Below, piece after piece: positions 1 through 6,155 of a stretch of DNA of 20,022 nt; the stretch's first letter is position 1, and each line of letters starts with the position of its first letter. This DNA comes from a virus. Where the stretch lies: the IMG/VR virus record IMGVR_UViG_3300006919_000638, positions 1 through 20,022 of that record, one strand, 5' to 3'. A program made the position numbers and the translations under genes. The notes beneath the pieces are model-generated. The model did no database searches. It saw only the letters and a list, made by a program, of their open reading frames with translations, and was not told the DNA's origin.

Positions 1-138
1 CTGGTAACGGTTGTTTATCTTAGTTTTACCTGTGCTGACGTAGTAAGCAAACGTGTTACACCGTGTGATATCGCGGAAGTAGAACTGATCTTCTATCGGC
101 TCTCCGTTCACGACCACGACAAGCAAAAAAGCCATCAT
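1..138 (-). CDS. Partial conserved phage protein, N-terminal end only
   Basis: An open frame begins at ATG 138-136 (a second in-frame ATG follows at once) and runs without a stop to base 1, giving the first 46 residues of a longer protein. The start overlaps the stop of the upstream gene as ATGATGA, a typical coupled junction. The visible sequence has a short hydrophobic beta-like start (MAFLLVVVVNGEPI), then DQFYFRDITRCNTFAYYV, a pattern of aromatic residues with one Cys. I recall similar short proteins at the end of lysis cassettes in marine phages, with a YFRDI..CN.FA core, but no function is known to me. It is too short for ordinary ORF cut-offs. The C-terminal part lies outside the window. 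Confidence 0.72.
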   Translation of the reverse strand, partial: MMAFLLVVVVNGEPIEDQFYFRDITRCNTFAYYVSTGKTKINNRYQ

Positions 139-584
139 CGTGTTAACCAACCAAGCAATAACGCCAGCGTCATGGGCAAAAGAATTACCAGTATTCCAAT
201 GACGAAAGAGATTTCCCTAACCTCTTTCCAAAACTTCTTTTTAGCTGCCGCTGCTCTAGCCAACTCAAGCTGCTTTTGCTTACGGGCTTCCGCCATTGCC
301 TGCATAGCCTCTTGGTATAGCTGCCCGTTCCCGGATACGGTAAACAGATCCTTAATTTCACGCATGGTTTCTTGGATCTGCTTCTTGGCTAGTGCCGCCT
401 TTACAGCGTCCGCCTCTGACAGCTTTCCCTCGTTTTGGGCGCGTTGAAGCTCTACCTCAGCGCCGCCTAGAGCAGATAGAAATCCCGAGATGGATTGAAT
501 GTCGTTGGTAGTCTCAGCGATCTGCTTAATCGCACTTGTAGCCGCGTTTACGCCAGCCACGATAGCAGCGATTTCACCAATCAT
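135..584 (-). CDS. Putative membrane-anchored lysis-cassette protein
   Basis: A protein of 149 residues. Residues 1-20 form a mildly hydrophobic helix (MIGEIAAIVAGVNAATSAIK). Residues 45-118 are rich in Ala, Gln, Glu and Lys, and likely a long helix or coiled coil. Residues 126-147 are a clear transmembrane segment (FVIGILVILLPMTLALLLGWL) just before a short basic tail. The ATG lies two bases after the stop of the preceding 63-residue gene, and its own stop overlaps the next start, so it is translated within a polycistron. Location among small membrane proteins suggests a role at the inner membrane during lysis or DNA entry. I recall similar unnamed proteins in marine phages. Holin or spanin-like function is only an inference from topology and position. 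Confidence 0.75.
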   Translation of the reverse strand: MIGEIAAIVAGVNAATSAIKQIAETTNDIQSISGFLSALGGAEVELQRAQNEGKLSEADAVKAALAKKQIQETMREIKDLFTVSGNGQLYQEAMQAMAEARKQKQLELARAAAAKKKFWKEVREISFVIGILVILLPMTLALLLGWLTR

Positions 585-586
585 GG

Positions 587-778
587 TCAGCCGCCAAGGA
601 AGAACTGCGGCAGCGCCGCCGCTGCAATCAGCGCATACAGTCCGTATATCAGGTTTTCTAGGTGCTTAAACTTGGCAGAGCCTTCTGCAAGGCGCTCTTC
701 GATACGTTGGTAGCGCAAGGCACACTCACGCTCATGCGCGTTGACTTCGTTTAATGCTTGTTCGCCTTTGTCGCTCAT
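587..778 (-). CDS. Small coiled-coil/transmembrane protein, XhlA-like
   Basis: A protein of 63 residues. The N-terminal two thirds is charged and helical, with a HERECALRYQRIEERL stretch near residues 15-29, and the end (about residues 43-60, LIYGLYALIAAAALPQFF) is a single transmembrane segment. This layout, soluble coiled coil then C-terminal membrane anchor, is that of the haemolysin XhlA-type small proteins found next to holins in phage lysis cassettes. The ATG overlaps the stop of the preceding 68-residue ORF as ATGA, and the next gene begins two bases after its stop. I infer a lysis accessory or anti-holin-like role. The family assignment is by pattern only. Confidence 0.75.
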   Translation of the reverse strand: MSDKGEQALNEVNAHERECALRYQRIEERLAEGSAKFKHLENLIYGLYALIAAAALPQFFLGG

Positions 779-981
779 ACCGATATATTCACTCTTTGGG
801 TTGGCGCAAGTGGCTGCGCCTCTACCTTGTTGCCTTCTTTGGTGTAGACAGTCGGGATTATTGTTTCCACAGCTTCGCGCACAGTCTCACCCTCGGCACC
901 CGTCCGCAGGCGCTCTTGCTTCTGAACCGCTATCTGCTTCCAGCTTACCTGAGCAGTGTCGCTGACTGACCCTATGTCCAC
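775..981 (-). CDS. Small hypothetical protein, GTG start
   Basis: A 68-residue frame opening with GTG at 981-979. Its support is positional: it begins six bases after the stop of the 53-residue ORF and its stop overlaps the next ATG as ATGA. It fills the only space between them. The sequence is soluble and mixed (VSWKQIAVQKQERLRTGAEG then EAVETIIPTVYTKEGNKVEAQ), without a membrane segment, cysteines or a motif that I recognise. No good Shine-Dalgarno sequence precedes the GTG, so translation may depend on coupling to the gene before it, or the true start may be different. Function unknown. Confidence 0.55.
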   Translation of the reverse strand: MDIGSVSDTAQVSWKQIAVQKQERLRTGAEGETVREAVETIIPTVYTKEGNKVEAQPLAPTQRVNISV

Positions 982-987
982 AGGGTG

Positions 988-1149
988 CTACTTGTCTTCA
1001 GACTTCCAGACGTTGAAAGCGATGATATTCATGATCCGATATGCTTTCTTCGCCCATTCGTTGTTCGGCGGCGTGGTCGTGGCGCAGAGCACTGCTGACA
1101 GTGCTATGGCAAAGGTCACGCCATGAAATACGTCAATTAAGAATCCCAT
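988..1149 (-). CDS. 53-residue putative small membrane protein of the lysis region
   Basis: This short ORF starts at ATG 1149-1147 and ends with TAG at 988-990. A perfect GGAGG (1156-1160) lies six bases upstream, one of the best ribosome binding sites in the window, so I consider it real despite its length. The start overlaps the last 17 bases of the sulfotransferase gene. Residues 6-24 are hydrophobic (DVFHGVTFAIALSAVLCATT), a likely single membrane helix. They are followed by TTPPNNEWAKKAYRIMNIIAFNVWKSEDK. The pattern of a hydrophobic start followed by TPP, a KAY..I segment and a lysine-rich end resembles, from memory, small unnamed proteins near phage lysis genes. A holin-like or regulatory role is an inference. 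Confidence 0.75.
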   Translation of the reverse strand: MGFLIDVFHGVTFAIALSAVLCATTTPPNNEWAKKAYRIMNIIAFNVWKSEDK

Positions 1150-1954
1150 AATTAGCCTCCGTGTTGACCGTTGTATCGATCAGATTGAGAGCTTTGTCTA
1201 GCTCCATACACTTTTGCACAGTTTCATCCATCAACTGCGTATGGTTCTTTCGATACCCTACTTTCTTTCTTACGCTGTGCATTCCCTTCAAGCCATAAAT
1301 GTCATCGTTTTCAGTGTACTTTTGCTTGATGTTATTTGTGTTGTGAATGAATCGATCCCATCCACAGAAATCATATATGCCTTTCAATGTTTGCGCTGTG
1401 TCTTCCACTAGATCCCTGTAAGACACAAACAGAAACCGACCACTTGTGTCTTGTTGTGCTGCATAAACACCCGCGAGCGGCCTCGTCAAAGGGTCACTGC
1501 CTGGATTAAATAAATCCCTTTCTAACTGTTCTGTGTAAATACCGTTTTCTTTGTACAGCTTCACAAACGATTTAACGATTTCTACAACAGGACGAACCAA
1601 AACGACTACCTTTGTATCCTTGCCAATAAACTCATCGACCATCTGCATGTTAGCTTTCAGCGTCCATGTTCGACACTTATCTACGACAATCCGTTCCTGT
1701 TTTTCGTTCCTTTTGTAGTAAGAGTGAGGCAACTGAGACACTATGTCGTGGACACAATAGAACCTGTTGTTTGCCGCTATAGCCTCTTTGGAGGCATCTC
1801 TGCATGAGTTTTGAGTGTCCCACATAATCTGACAAAGCGTCGAATTACCTTCTGCGTGTATTGCAGGGTTCTGCGACAGCAGTGCAGAAAGTAAACTAGA
1901 ACCCGTTCTAGGCAGTCCACTCAAACACACTAATTGGTCAAAAGACTTAATCAC
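1133..1954 (-). CDS. PAPS-dependent sulfotransferase
   Basis: Predicted to transfer a sulfate group from PAPS to an acceptor that cannot be deduced. From the GTG at 1954 it has 273 residues. The 5'-phosphosulfate loop is LSGLPRTGSS at residues 11-20. The 3'-phosphate motif is VLVRPVVEIVKSF, with Arg121 and Ser129 eight residues apart, as in classical cytosolic sulfotransferases. The frame extends upstream to an ATG at 2005, but that would overlap the previous gene by 59 bases without a ribosome binding site. The GTG at 1954 overlaps the stop by only eight bases, has GGAGG just upstream and places the protein start close to the loop, as is usual. It follows the adhesin genes and precedes the lysis-like genes, so it may modify the virion or cell-surface glycans. 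It appears intact and is probably an auxiliary gene gained from a host. Confidence 0.88.
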   Translation of the reverse strand: MIKSFDQLVCLSGLPRTGSSLLSALLSQNPAIHAEGNSTLCQIMWDTQNSCRDASKEAIAANNRFYCVHDIVSQLPHSYYKRNEKQERIVVDKCRTWTLKANMQMVDEFIGKDTKVVVLVRPVVEIVKSFVKLYKENGIYTEQLERDLFNPGSDPLTRPLAGVYAAQQDTSGRFLFVSYRDLVEDTAQTLKGIYDFCGWDRFIHNTNNIKQKYTENDDIYGLKGMHSVRKKVGYRKNHTQLMDETVQKCMELDKALNLIDTTVNTEANYGILN

Positions 1955-2303
1955 CCACCTCCACCCAAGAGGTGGTGTCTTCGTCCCAGATATAGTCCTT
2001 TCCATCTGTTGGATGCGTTGTAGGCGGGTTCCACAAGCAGGTATCTTCGTTCAGCAACCAACTGGCAAACGGCTGGGGAGGAATAAAAGCATCGCGCACA
2101 GAGTCGTATGTGAACCCAATCCCAGCGTAGTTTTTGCGTAACGCCACACCACCATCAGGCTCTAGGTCTTGCCCTAAATGCACCCCACCTCGCGTGTTAT
2201 AAGAGGTTTGAACCCAAGTACCTTCTTGCGTATCAATGAAGTCTTGTTCAGCAACAATTACGTTCTCAACAACACCATCAACAACTTTTGCAAAATGTGC
2301 CAT
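1947..2303 (-). CDS. Conserved small phage protein behind the adhesin gene
   Basis: A 118-residue protein that starts three bases after the Gly-rich adhesin stops. It begins MAHFAKVVDGVVENVIVAEQDF, with later motifs WVQTSYNTRGG, LRKNYAGIGFTYDSVRDAF and a Trp/Pro-rich end (FASWLLNEDTCLWNPP, YIWDEDTTSWVEV). I recall very similar proteins in marine phages, including cyanophages, near tail-fibre genes and annotated only as hypothetical. The Trp and Tyr pattern suggests a compact beta-rich fold. A role as a fibre chaperone or a small virion component is possible from its position, but nothing in the sequence proves it. Its stop overlaps the GTG start of the sulfotransferase by eight bases. Confidence 0.85.
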   Translation of the reverse strand: MAHFAKVVDGVVENVIVAEQDFIDTQEGTWVQTSYNTRGGVHLGQDLEPDGGVALRKNYAGIGFTYDSVRDAFIPPQPFASWLLNEDTCLWNPPTTHPTDGKDYIWDEDTTSWVEVGD

Positions 2304-2306
2304 GTC

Positions 2307-3218
2307 TTATCCCGACCCTGTGTTAAATGTGCCGGAGCTTGTAAAGGTATGATAAGTAAACCCGCCTACTGATGTTACCGTTCCACCAGTGCCTCGCTGT
2401 GAACCTTTGTATCTAAGAATGACTACACCGGATGAACCATTACCGGCGGTTGCATGATACGAACCAACAACCATTCGTGCGCCACCACCGCCGCCAGCGC
2501 CTCTGTTTGCAGTAGCATTTTGCCCATTAGCTTGAACACCGCCATTAGATGCCGCGCCGCCATCTCCGCCACCGCCAGTACCACCGTCGCTTGCTTCCAT
2601 GTTGCCGTAATCAACGGTTCCGAAGCCGCCACCACCGCCGCCAGCGTAGGCAGTTCCGTCTAGCCATGTTTGACCGTTACCGCCATTACCACCGCCACCG
2701 CCAGCATAGTTTGCTCCATTGCCTCCATCTTCTGGGCTTCCGCCATCACCACCACCGCCACCGCCAGCGCGAACGTCACCGCTTTTATAGGAAGTACCGC
2801 CATCGCCGCCTTGAGATCCAGTTCCTCCAGCGTATCCTTGAACGTTGGCACCAGCACCACCACCGCAAGCGCCATCTGCGCCACTATAGGCTTCCGCTTG
2901 TGCTTGACCAGCACCACCGCCATTCCCAGTGGTTGTCGTTATGCCAGTACCAGATATTACGGAGTTGGCACCTTTATTTCCGCCGTAAAAATTAAAGGCT
3001 TGTGCGCCACCCGCGCCAACAGTGACGCTATAATTGGTGCTAAGGTTGGGAGTAATTTGGGAAAGCGTTTGAAAACCACCAGCACCACCGCCGCCTCCAG
3101 CGTAATAATAGCTTGCACCACCGCCACCACCACCCACTACTAGAATGTCTATGAGATAAGGCGGTGTGCGGCTAGGAAAAGAGCCAAACCCGTTTACGTT
3201 GTAACCAAAACCCGACAT
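2307..3218 (-). CDS. Glycine-rich tail adhesin-like protein
   Basis: A 303-residue protein, likely at the tail tip or fibre tip and used for receptor contact. After a short N-terminal part and a beta strand (YLIDILVVGGGGGGA, residues 21-35), residues 30-265 contain runs of four to seven glycines separated by short aromatic or polar loops. Such arrangement is compatible with a polyglycine type II helix sandwich as in the gp38-type adhesins of some T4-like phages. The C-terminal part returns to beta structure (GSSGVVILRYKG, then TSVGGFTYHTFTSSGTF), a module commonly seen in phage and marine bacterial Gly-rich surface proteins. It has a strong ribosome site (GGAG six bases before ATG) overlapping the end of the fibre gene. 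The exact receptor is unknown, and the loops are presumably the specificity determinants. Confidence 0.8.
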   Translation of the reverse strand: MSGFGYNVNGFGSFPSRTPPYLIDILVVGGGGGGASYYYAGGGGGAGGFQTLSQITPNLSTNYSVTVGAGGAQAFNFYGGNKGANSVISGTGITTTTGNGGGAGQAQAEAYSGADGACGGGAGANVQGYAGGTGSQGGDGGTSYKSGDVRAGGGGGGDGGSPEDGGNGANYAGGGGGNGGNGQTWLDGTAYAGGGGGGFGTVDYGNMEASDGGTGGGGDGGAASNGGVQANGQNATANRGAGGGGGARMVVGSYHATAGNGSSGVVILRYKGSQRGTGGTVTSVGGFTYHTFTSSGTFNTGSG

Positions 3219-3228
3219 CAGTTACTCC

Positions 3229-5049
3229 TTATGCGTCATTAGCTGCGTCAGTGGTAAAGAACAGCTTGATGCCGAGCAGTCGAGCATCACCTGATTGGCT
3301 GTCTGCCGATACATCACGCATGATCTGAAAGTAAGTTTGTGTATCAACGGCAGCGTTGGCAATCGTTACTGCGCCAGACGTTGCCGATACAGTCATGTCA
3401 TTCGACGTTCCGCTAAAGGCTTTTGCCGTGGCAACCACGTTTGTACCAAAAGCGGTATTGATGCTTGCGTCATCTGCAATACAAACGCCCGATAAGCCCC
3501 AAGCAACTGTACCTGTATTGGTGCCTGTAACCGTCCAGAACGCCTGAAATGTCACTGTGCCTTCGTTCCAAGACTTAGGAAAACACACGGTAAACTGAGC
3601 GTTCTCATCAGAGCTTGCGTCAAAGTCCAAGCACTTGAGTTCTGGCCCGTTGGATAGTTCCACCTGCTCCAAGTCGGCACAACCGTTTGTGCTGTTGGGG
3701 TACATCGCAGCGGCAGGTACATAGATCGTTTCGGTTCCTGCAACCTTAGCTTTTGCCCCGCCGACATCAAGGGCACCCGCTATCGCTACGTTTGTTGTGC
3801 CCGTTGGGATTTCGATTACGTCAGCGTCAGCATCGTTTTTGATCGTGACATCGTTTGTGCTGCCTTGACCCGTGAGGATCAAGCCCTCTGCTGCTGTATA
3901 GCCTATCGCAGCGTTATCTCCAGCGGCTGTATCGCCATCAGCGTTTAACGTACCCGCAGTAAGATCTCCAACAATATCTACGTTGGTGGTGCCTGTAGGG
4001 ATCGTTAGCACAGTCCCGTCGGCGTCGTTCTTTAACGTGACATCTGACGTTGAGCCTTGCCCAGTTACAATGATCCCTTCCGCACTTGTAAAACCAAGCG
4101 CAGCAGTATCCCCAGCAGATGTATCGCCTGTTATGGTTGGCGTATCAAGAGTCTTATTCGTAAGCGTCTGCGTAGCTGCAATACCTGCCAAAGTGTCAGT
4201 AGACGCAGGTAGCGTTAGGGTTACATTGCCAGAAAATTCACTGTGCGCGGGAGCTTGAATCTGTGCGTAGTGCGCGTTAGAGCTTTCACAGTAAAACTTG
4301 ATCGTGGACTGCGTACCGCCATTCTTAATAGCAATGTCGCCTTGACTAATAACAACGCCGTTGGTTGCGTCTCCAGCTACACCAAGGGTTCCAGCAATCG
4401 TTGCGTTTGTCGTACCAGTTGGCACCTGCAAGACAGCGGCATCTGCGTCATTCTTAATCGTTACATCGTTAGTAGATCCCTGCCCCGTAAGGATGAGTCC
4501 CTCTGCGGAAGTAAACCCCATTGCAGCATTGTCGCCAGACGAAGTATCTCCAGTCGCTTCGACAGTAGCCCCTGTGATTACGCCAGAGGCAGTCAGTGCC
4601 GCTACAGTTGTTGTGCCAGTAAGATCAAGATCTACCAAGGCATCAACTATCGCAGCGCCTGATCCAGCGCCATCTGAATAGACTGCTTTGGTCTGACCAG
4701 TAGGGATTGTGACATTCGCACCAGAGCCTTGACTGATGATGATGCTCTGTGACCCGCTGGTAGCATTCTCAATGAACCACAGCTTACTGACCGTGTTTGG
4801 CCCTATCGTGATCGTGCAAGTGCTATCTAGGGTGCCAGTATACTTGAGGAACAGCGACCGGCCCGGATCAGTAGAACCATCAGCTATCGTCGTGGTGTGG
4901 GTGTCTGCATTCGTCGTGATCGCTTCTGTGCCAAACGAAAATGCCTCTGCAATCAACTCAAGGTTGGTATTCGTACTGGTGCCCCAGGTACCTGCCTCAT
5001 CGCCGGTAGATATCTCTTTGAGCCGTAAATCGTTAACGTAAGTTGCCAT
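3229..5049 (-). CDS. Repeat-containing tail fibre protein
   Basis: A 606-residue fibre-type protein. Residues 1-140 (MATYVNDLRLKEISTGDEAGTWG onward) form the conserved N-terminal part that I recall as the virion-attachment end in marine phage fibres. Residues 140-430 form a Thr/Gly/Ala/Asp-rich shaft containing three 54-residue repeats and, between the first and second, a segment with the common fibre motif LPASTDTLAG..ATQTLTNKTLDTP. Residues 430-606 form a separate C-terminal beta-rich domain (YVPAAAMYPNSTNG, FPKSWNEGTVTFQAFW, MRDVSADSQSGDARLLGIKLFF), probably the receptor-binding or trimerising head. GGAG is seven bases before the ATG. Gly/Ala/Thr richness, few charged clusters and shaft repeats are typical for trimeric fibres. 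The Gly-rich adhesin follows immediately, so both likely act in adsorption. Confidence 0.88.
   Translation of the reverse strand: MATYVNDLRLKEISTGDEAGTWGTSTNTNLELIAEAFSFGTEAITTNADTHTTTIADGSTDPGRSLFLKYTGTLDSTCTITIGPNTVSKLWFIENATSGSQSIIISQGSGANVTIPTGQTKAVYSDGAGSGAAIVDALVDLDLTGTTTVAALTASGVITGATVEATGDTSSGDNAAMGFTSAEGLILTGQGSTNDVTIKNDADAAVLQVPTGTTNATIAGTLGVAGDATNGVVISQGDIAIKNGGTQSTIKFYCESSNAHYAQIQAPAHSEFSGNVTLTLPASTDTLAGIAATQTLTNKTLDTPTITGDTSAGDTAALGFTSAEGIIVTGQGSTSDVTLKNDADGTVLTIPTGTTNVDIVGDLTAGTLNADGDTAAGDNAAIGYTAAEGLILTGQGSTNDVTIKNDADADVIEIPTGTTNVAIAGALDVGGAKAKVAGTETIYVPAAAMYPNSTNGCADLEQVELSNGPELKCLDFDASSDENAQFTVCFPKSWNEGTVTFQAFWTVTGTNTGTVAWGLSGVCIADDASINTAFGTNVVATAKAFSGTSNDMTVSATSGAVTIANAAVDTQTYFQIMRDVSADSQSGDARLLGIKLFFTTDAANDA
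3775..3936 (-). repeat. Tail fibre shaft repeat, third copy
   Basis: Encodes residues 372-425 of the fibre, starting GDTAAGDNAAIGYTAAEG and ending TTNVAIAG. It matches the two other 54-residue copies at most positions. Confidence 0.85.
3967..4128 (-). repeat. Tail fibre shaft repeat, second copy
   Basis: Encodes residues 308-361, starting GDTSAGDTAALGFTSAEG. It lies only ten residues before the third copy, while the first copy is 87 residues away. Confidence 0.85.
4390..4551 (-). repeat. Tail fibre shaft repeat, first copy
   Basis: Encodes residues 167-220, starting GDTSSGDNAAMGFTSAEG and containing LTGQGSTNDVTIKNDADA. The protein copies are closely similar while the DNA differs at many synonymous positions, so the duplication is not recent. 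Confidence 0.85.
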
Positions 5050-5065
5050 CTGTTTTCTCCGACTT

Positions 5066-5119
5066 TTAGTCTTGGGCTTTCTCTATTCCCTTAATAACTT
5101 TCTTTACTCTCTGAAACAT
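5066..5119 (-). CDS. Possible 17-residue micro-ORF
   Basis: The stop of the preceding gene overlaps an ATG as TGATG, opening a frame of 17 codons (MFQRVKKVIKGIEKAQD) closed by TAA. The sequence would make a short basic amphipathic helix. It fills most of the 69-base gap before the tail fibre gene. Coupled starts of this type are common in this window, but such a small frame can easily occur by chance, and it may simply be leader sequence. Confidence 0.3.
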   Translation of the reverse strand: MFQRVKKVIKGIEKAQD

Positions 5120-5418
5120 CAGAGCACCTCTTGCCACCCAGGTGTTTGACTTGTGTCTACCAAGCTCCAAACATTAACAGCAGATACTGCTCCTGTAGCT
5201 GAAACCCCTTCTACGACAACCACTTTTGGTATTGCGACTGTTACACTTCCAACTGCCCCAGTTCCTGCAACACCTGTTGCAACAATGGTTTGTCCCAGCC
5301 CAACAGTAACTGTTCCAACAGCGCCAGTACCTGCGACACCCGTAACTGCAACAGGGTTTACTTCGCCCCATGGGCCTGCGCCCCAAGTACCTCTGCCCCA
5401 TCCAAATAGATCTGCCAC
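5119..5418 (-). CDS. Small Gly/Val repeat protein of the virion module
   Basis: A 99-residue protein opening with GTG at 5418. The N-terminal part is rich in Gly and Trp (LFGWGRGTWGAGPWGE). It then has three copies of a short unit: TGVAGTGAVGTVTV (residues 26-39), TGVAGTGAVGSVTV (48-61) and a diverged GVSATGAVSAVNV (71-83). The end, TSQTPGWQEVL, matches a QTP.W ending I recall in similar marine phage proteins. The alternating small and beta-branched residues indicate a repetitive beta structure. It lies between small structural genes and the tail fibre, so a tail or fibre-associated virion role is probable but not proven. There is no strong ribosome binding site ahead of the GTG. Confidence 0.78.
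   Translation of the reverse strand: MADLFGWGRGTWGAGPWGEVNPVAVTGVAGTGAVGTVTVGLGQTIVATGVAGTGAVGSVTVAIPKVVVVEGVSATGAVSAVNVWSLVDTSQTPGWQEVL
5170..5343 (-). repeat. Three short tandem GTGAVGTVTV-type repeats
   Basis: Units at 5302-5343, 5236-5277 and 5170-5211, separated by eight or nine residues of unrelated sequence. The first two differ at one residue; the third is degenerate. Confidence 0.8.
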
Positions 5419-5428
5419 ATATTACTCG

Positions 5429-5860
5429 CTATGCGATGCGAATAATCGCATTTGAGGCATCTGCTGCGGGAAATTGAATAGTAAAATCCCCTGAATTTGA
5501 CGTTTTATCAGCGCCAAAATCTAACGCACATACAGCAGGGTCGCCAGATGCAGAATCATTAAAAATCAACGCGCCTCGTGCAGTAATACTGCTTGAGCTA
5601 AACGTAAGATTAGCAAAGTCTGTGAACGCTGTAGTGCCTGAAGTAGTAGGATCAACGCGAGTTAGCGCGGCGCCTTTAGCAGTGTAACCCGTGCCAGATG
5701 TTTCGTTTGACGTTGTGTACGCTGTAGTTCCGGCGCCTAAAGAAGCGGAGCTTGTGTACAACGCAAGATTAAACGTGCTGCCACCTGAGTTTTTGAAGTT
5801 ATGCACTGCCTCCATAAGCTCTTTCTTGAAGCTAGTACACATTGCAGTTGTTATCGCCAT
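5429..5860 (-). CDS. Conserved small structural protein
   Basis: A 143-residue protein beginning MAITTAMCTSFKKELMEAVHNF, an amphipathic helix. It is followed by a beta-rich Thr/Ser/Gly/Ala body (FNLALYTSSASLGAGTTAYTTSNE, then DFANLTFSSSSITARGALIFND) and a C-terminal segment FTIQFPAADASNAIIRIA. I recall this family as very widespread in marine and other tailed phages among head-tail or tail genes, usually with no function assigned. It contains no enzyme motif and few charged residues in the body, as expected for a virion protein. Its ATG overlaps the previous stop as TAATG, so it is co-translated with the head-tail set. A tail or decoration component is the likeliest role. Confidence 0.87.
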   Translation of the reverse strand: MAITTAMCTSFKKELMEAVHNFKNSGGSTFNLALYTSSASLGAGTTAYTTSNETSGTGYTAKGAALTRVDPTTSGTTAFTDFANLTFSSSSITARGALIFNDSASGDPAVCALDFGADKTSNSGDFTIQFPAADASNAIIRIA

Positions 5861-6153
5861 TACAGACTCCTGATTATGTTCGCCATGTCGCCATGGCCTT
5901 GACGTTCTAGTTCGGCAATCAACGTTGTTCTATCGCTCTTGATCGCTTCTTTAATGTAAAAACTTACCGTTGTTTCCACAGACTGCTTAAAAGCTTCAGC
6001 TTGCTGGGCAATCAAAGGATGACAGTTTCCACCGACACTCACAATTCTATCTGATGCCGTCTTTGCCCAAAACTCTGGGTCATGCCCTTTGTTCTGAGTT
6101 GTTGCCACAACAACGTTGCCAACCTCAAGAGTAGATGCTTCAAACAAAGCCAA
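5860..6153 (-). CDS. Conserved small phage protein with GHDPEFWA motif, TTG start
   Basis: A 97-residue protein starting at TTG 6153-6151, supported by AGGGGG (6159-6164) five bases upstream and by the tight fit two bases after the previous stop. Residues 12-40 include NVVVATTQNKGHDPEFWAKTASDRIVSV. Residues 45-80 are helical with IKEAIKSDRTTLIAELERQGH. I recall this family in many phages between head-tail joining genes; the conserved GH.PEFWA and SDRTTL patterns are its signature. It probably serves in virion assembly, but no biochemical role is known to me. It has no membrane segment or catalytic motif. Confidence 0.85.
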   Translation of the reverse strand: MALFEASTLEVGNVVVATTQNKGHDPEFWAKTASDRIVSVGGNCHPLIAQQAEAFKQSVETTVSFYIKEAIKSDRTTLIAELERQGHGDMANIIRSL

Positions 6154-6155
6154 TG

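Noticed and set aside
1955-2005. Sulfotransferase start at ATG 2005
   Set aside because: It would overlap the preceding gene by 59 bases with no ribosome binding site; GTG 1954 has GGAGG upstream and fits the usual protein start.
2549-2995. Arg/His-rich 148-codon open frame on the plus strand
   Set aside because: It is the antisense of the Gly-rich adhesin. Its composition is produced by the complement of glycine codons, and it has no start signal or neighbours on that strand.
2430-3130. Dense CCACCACCG-like trinucleotide tract as a possible microsatellite or phase-variable repeat
   Set aside because: It is explained by glycine codons of the adhesin; units are interrupted and the reading frame is intact.
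5170-5343. CRISPR-like spaced repeats
   Set aside because: The repeats are coding, imperfect at the DNA level and only three in number; they are protein repeats.
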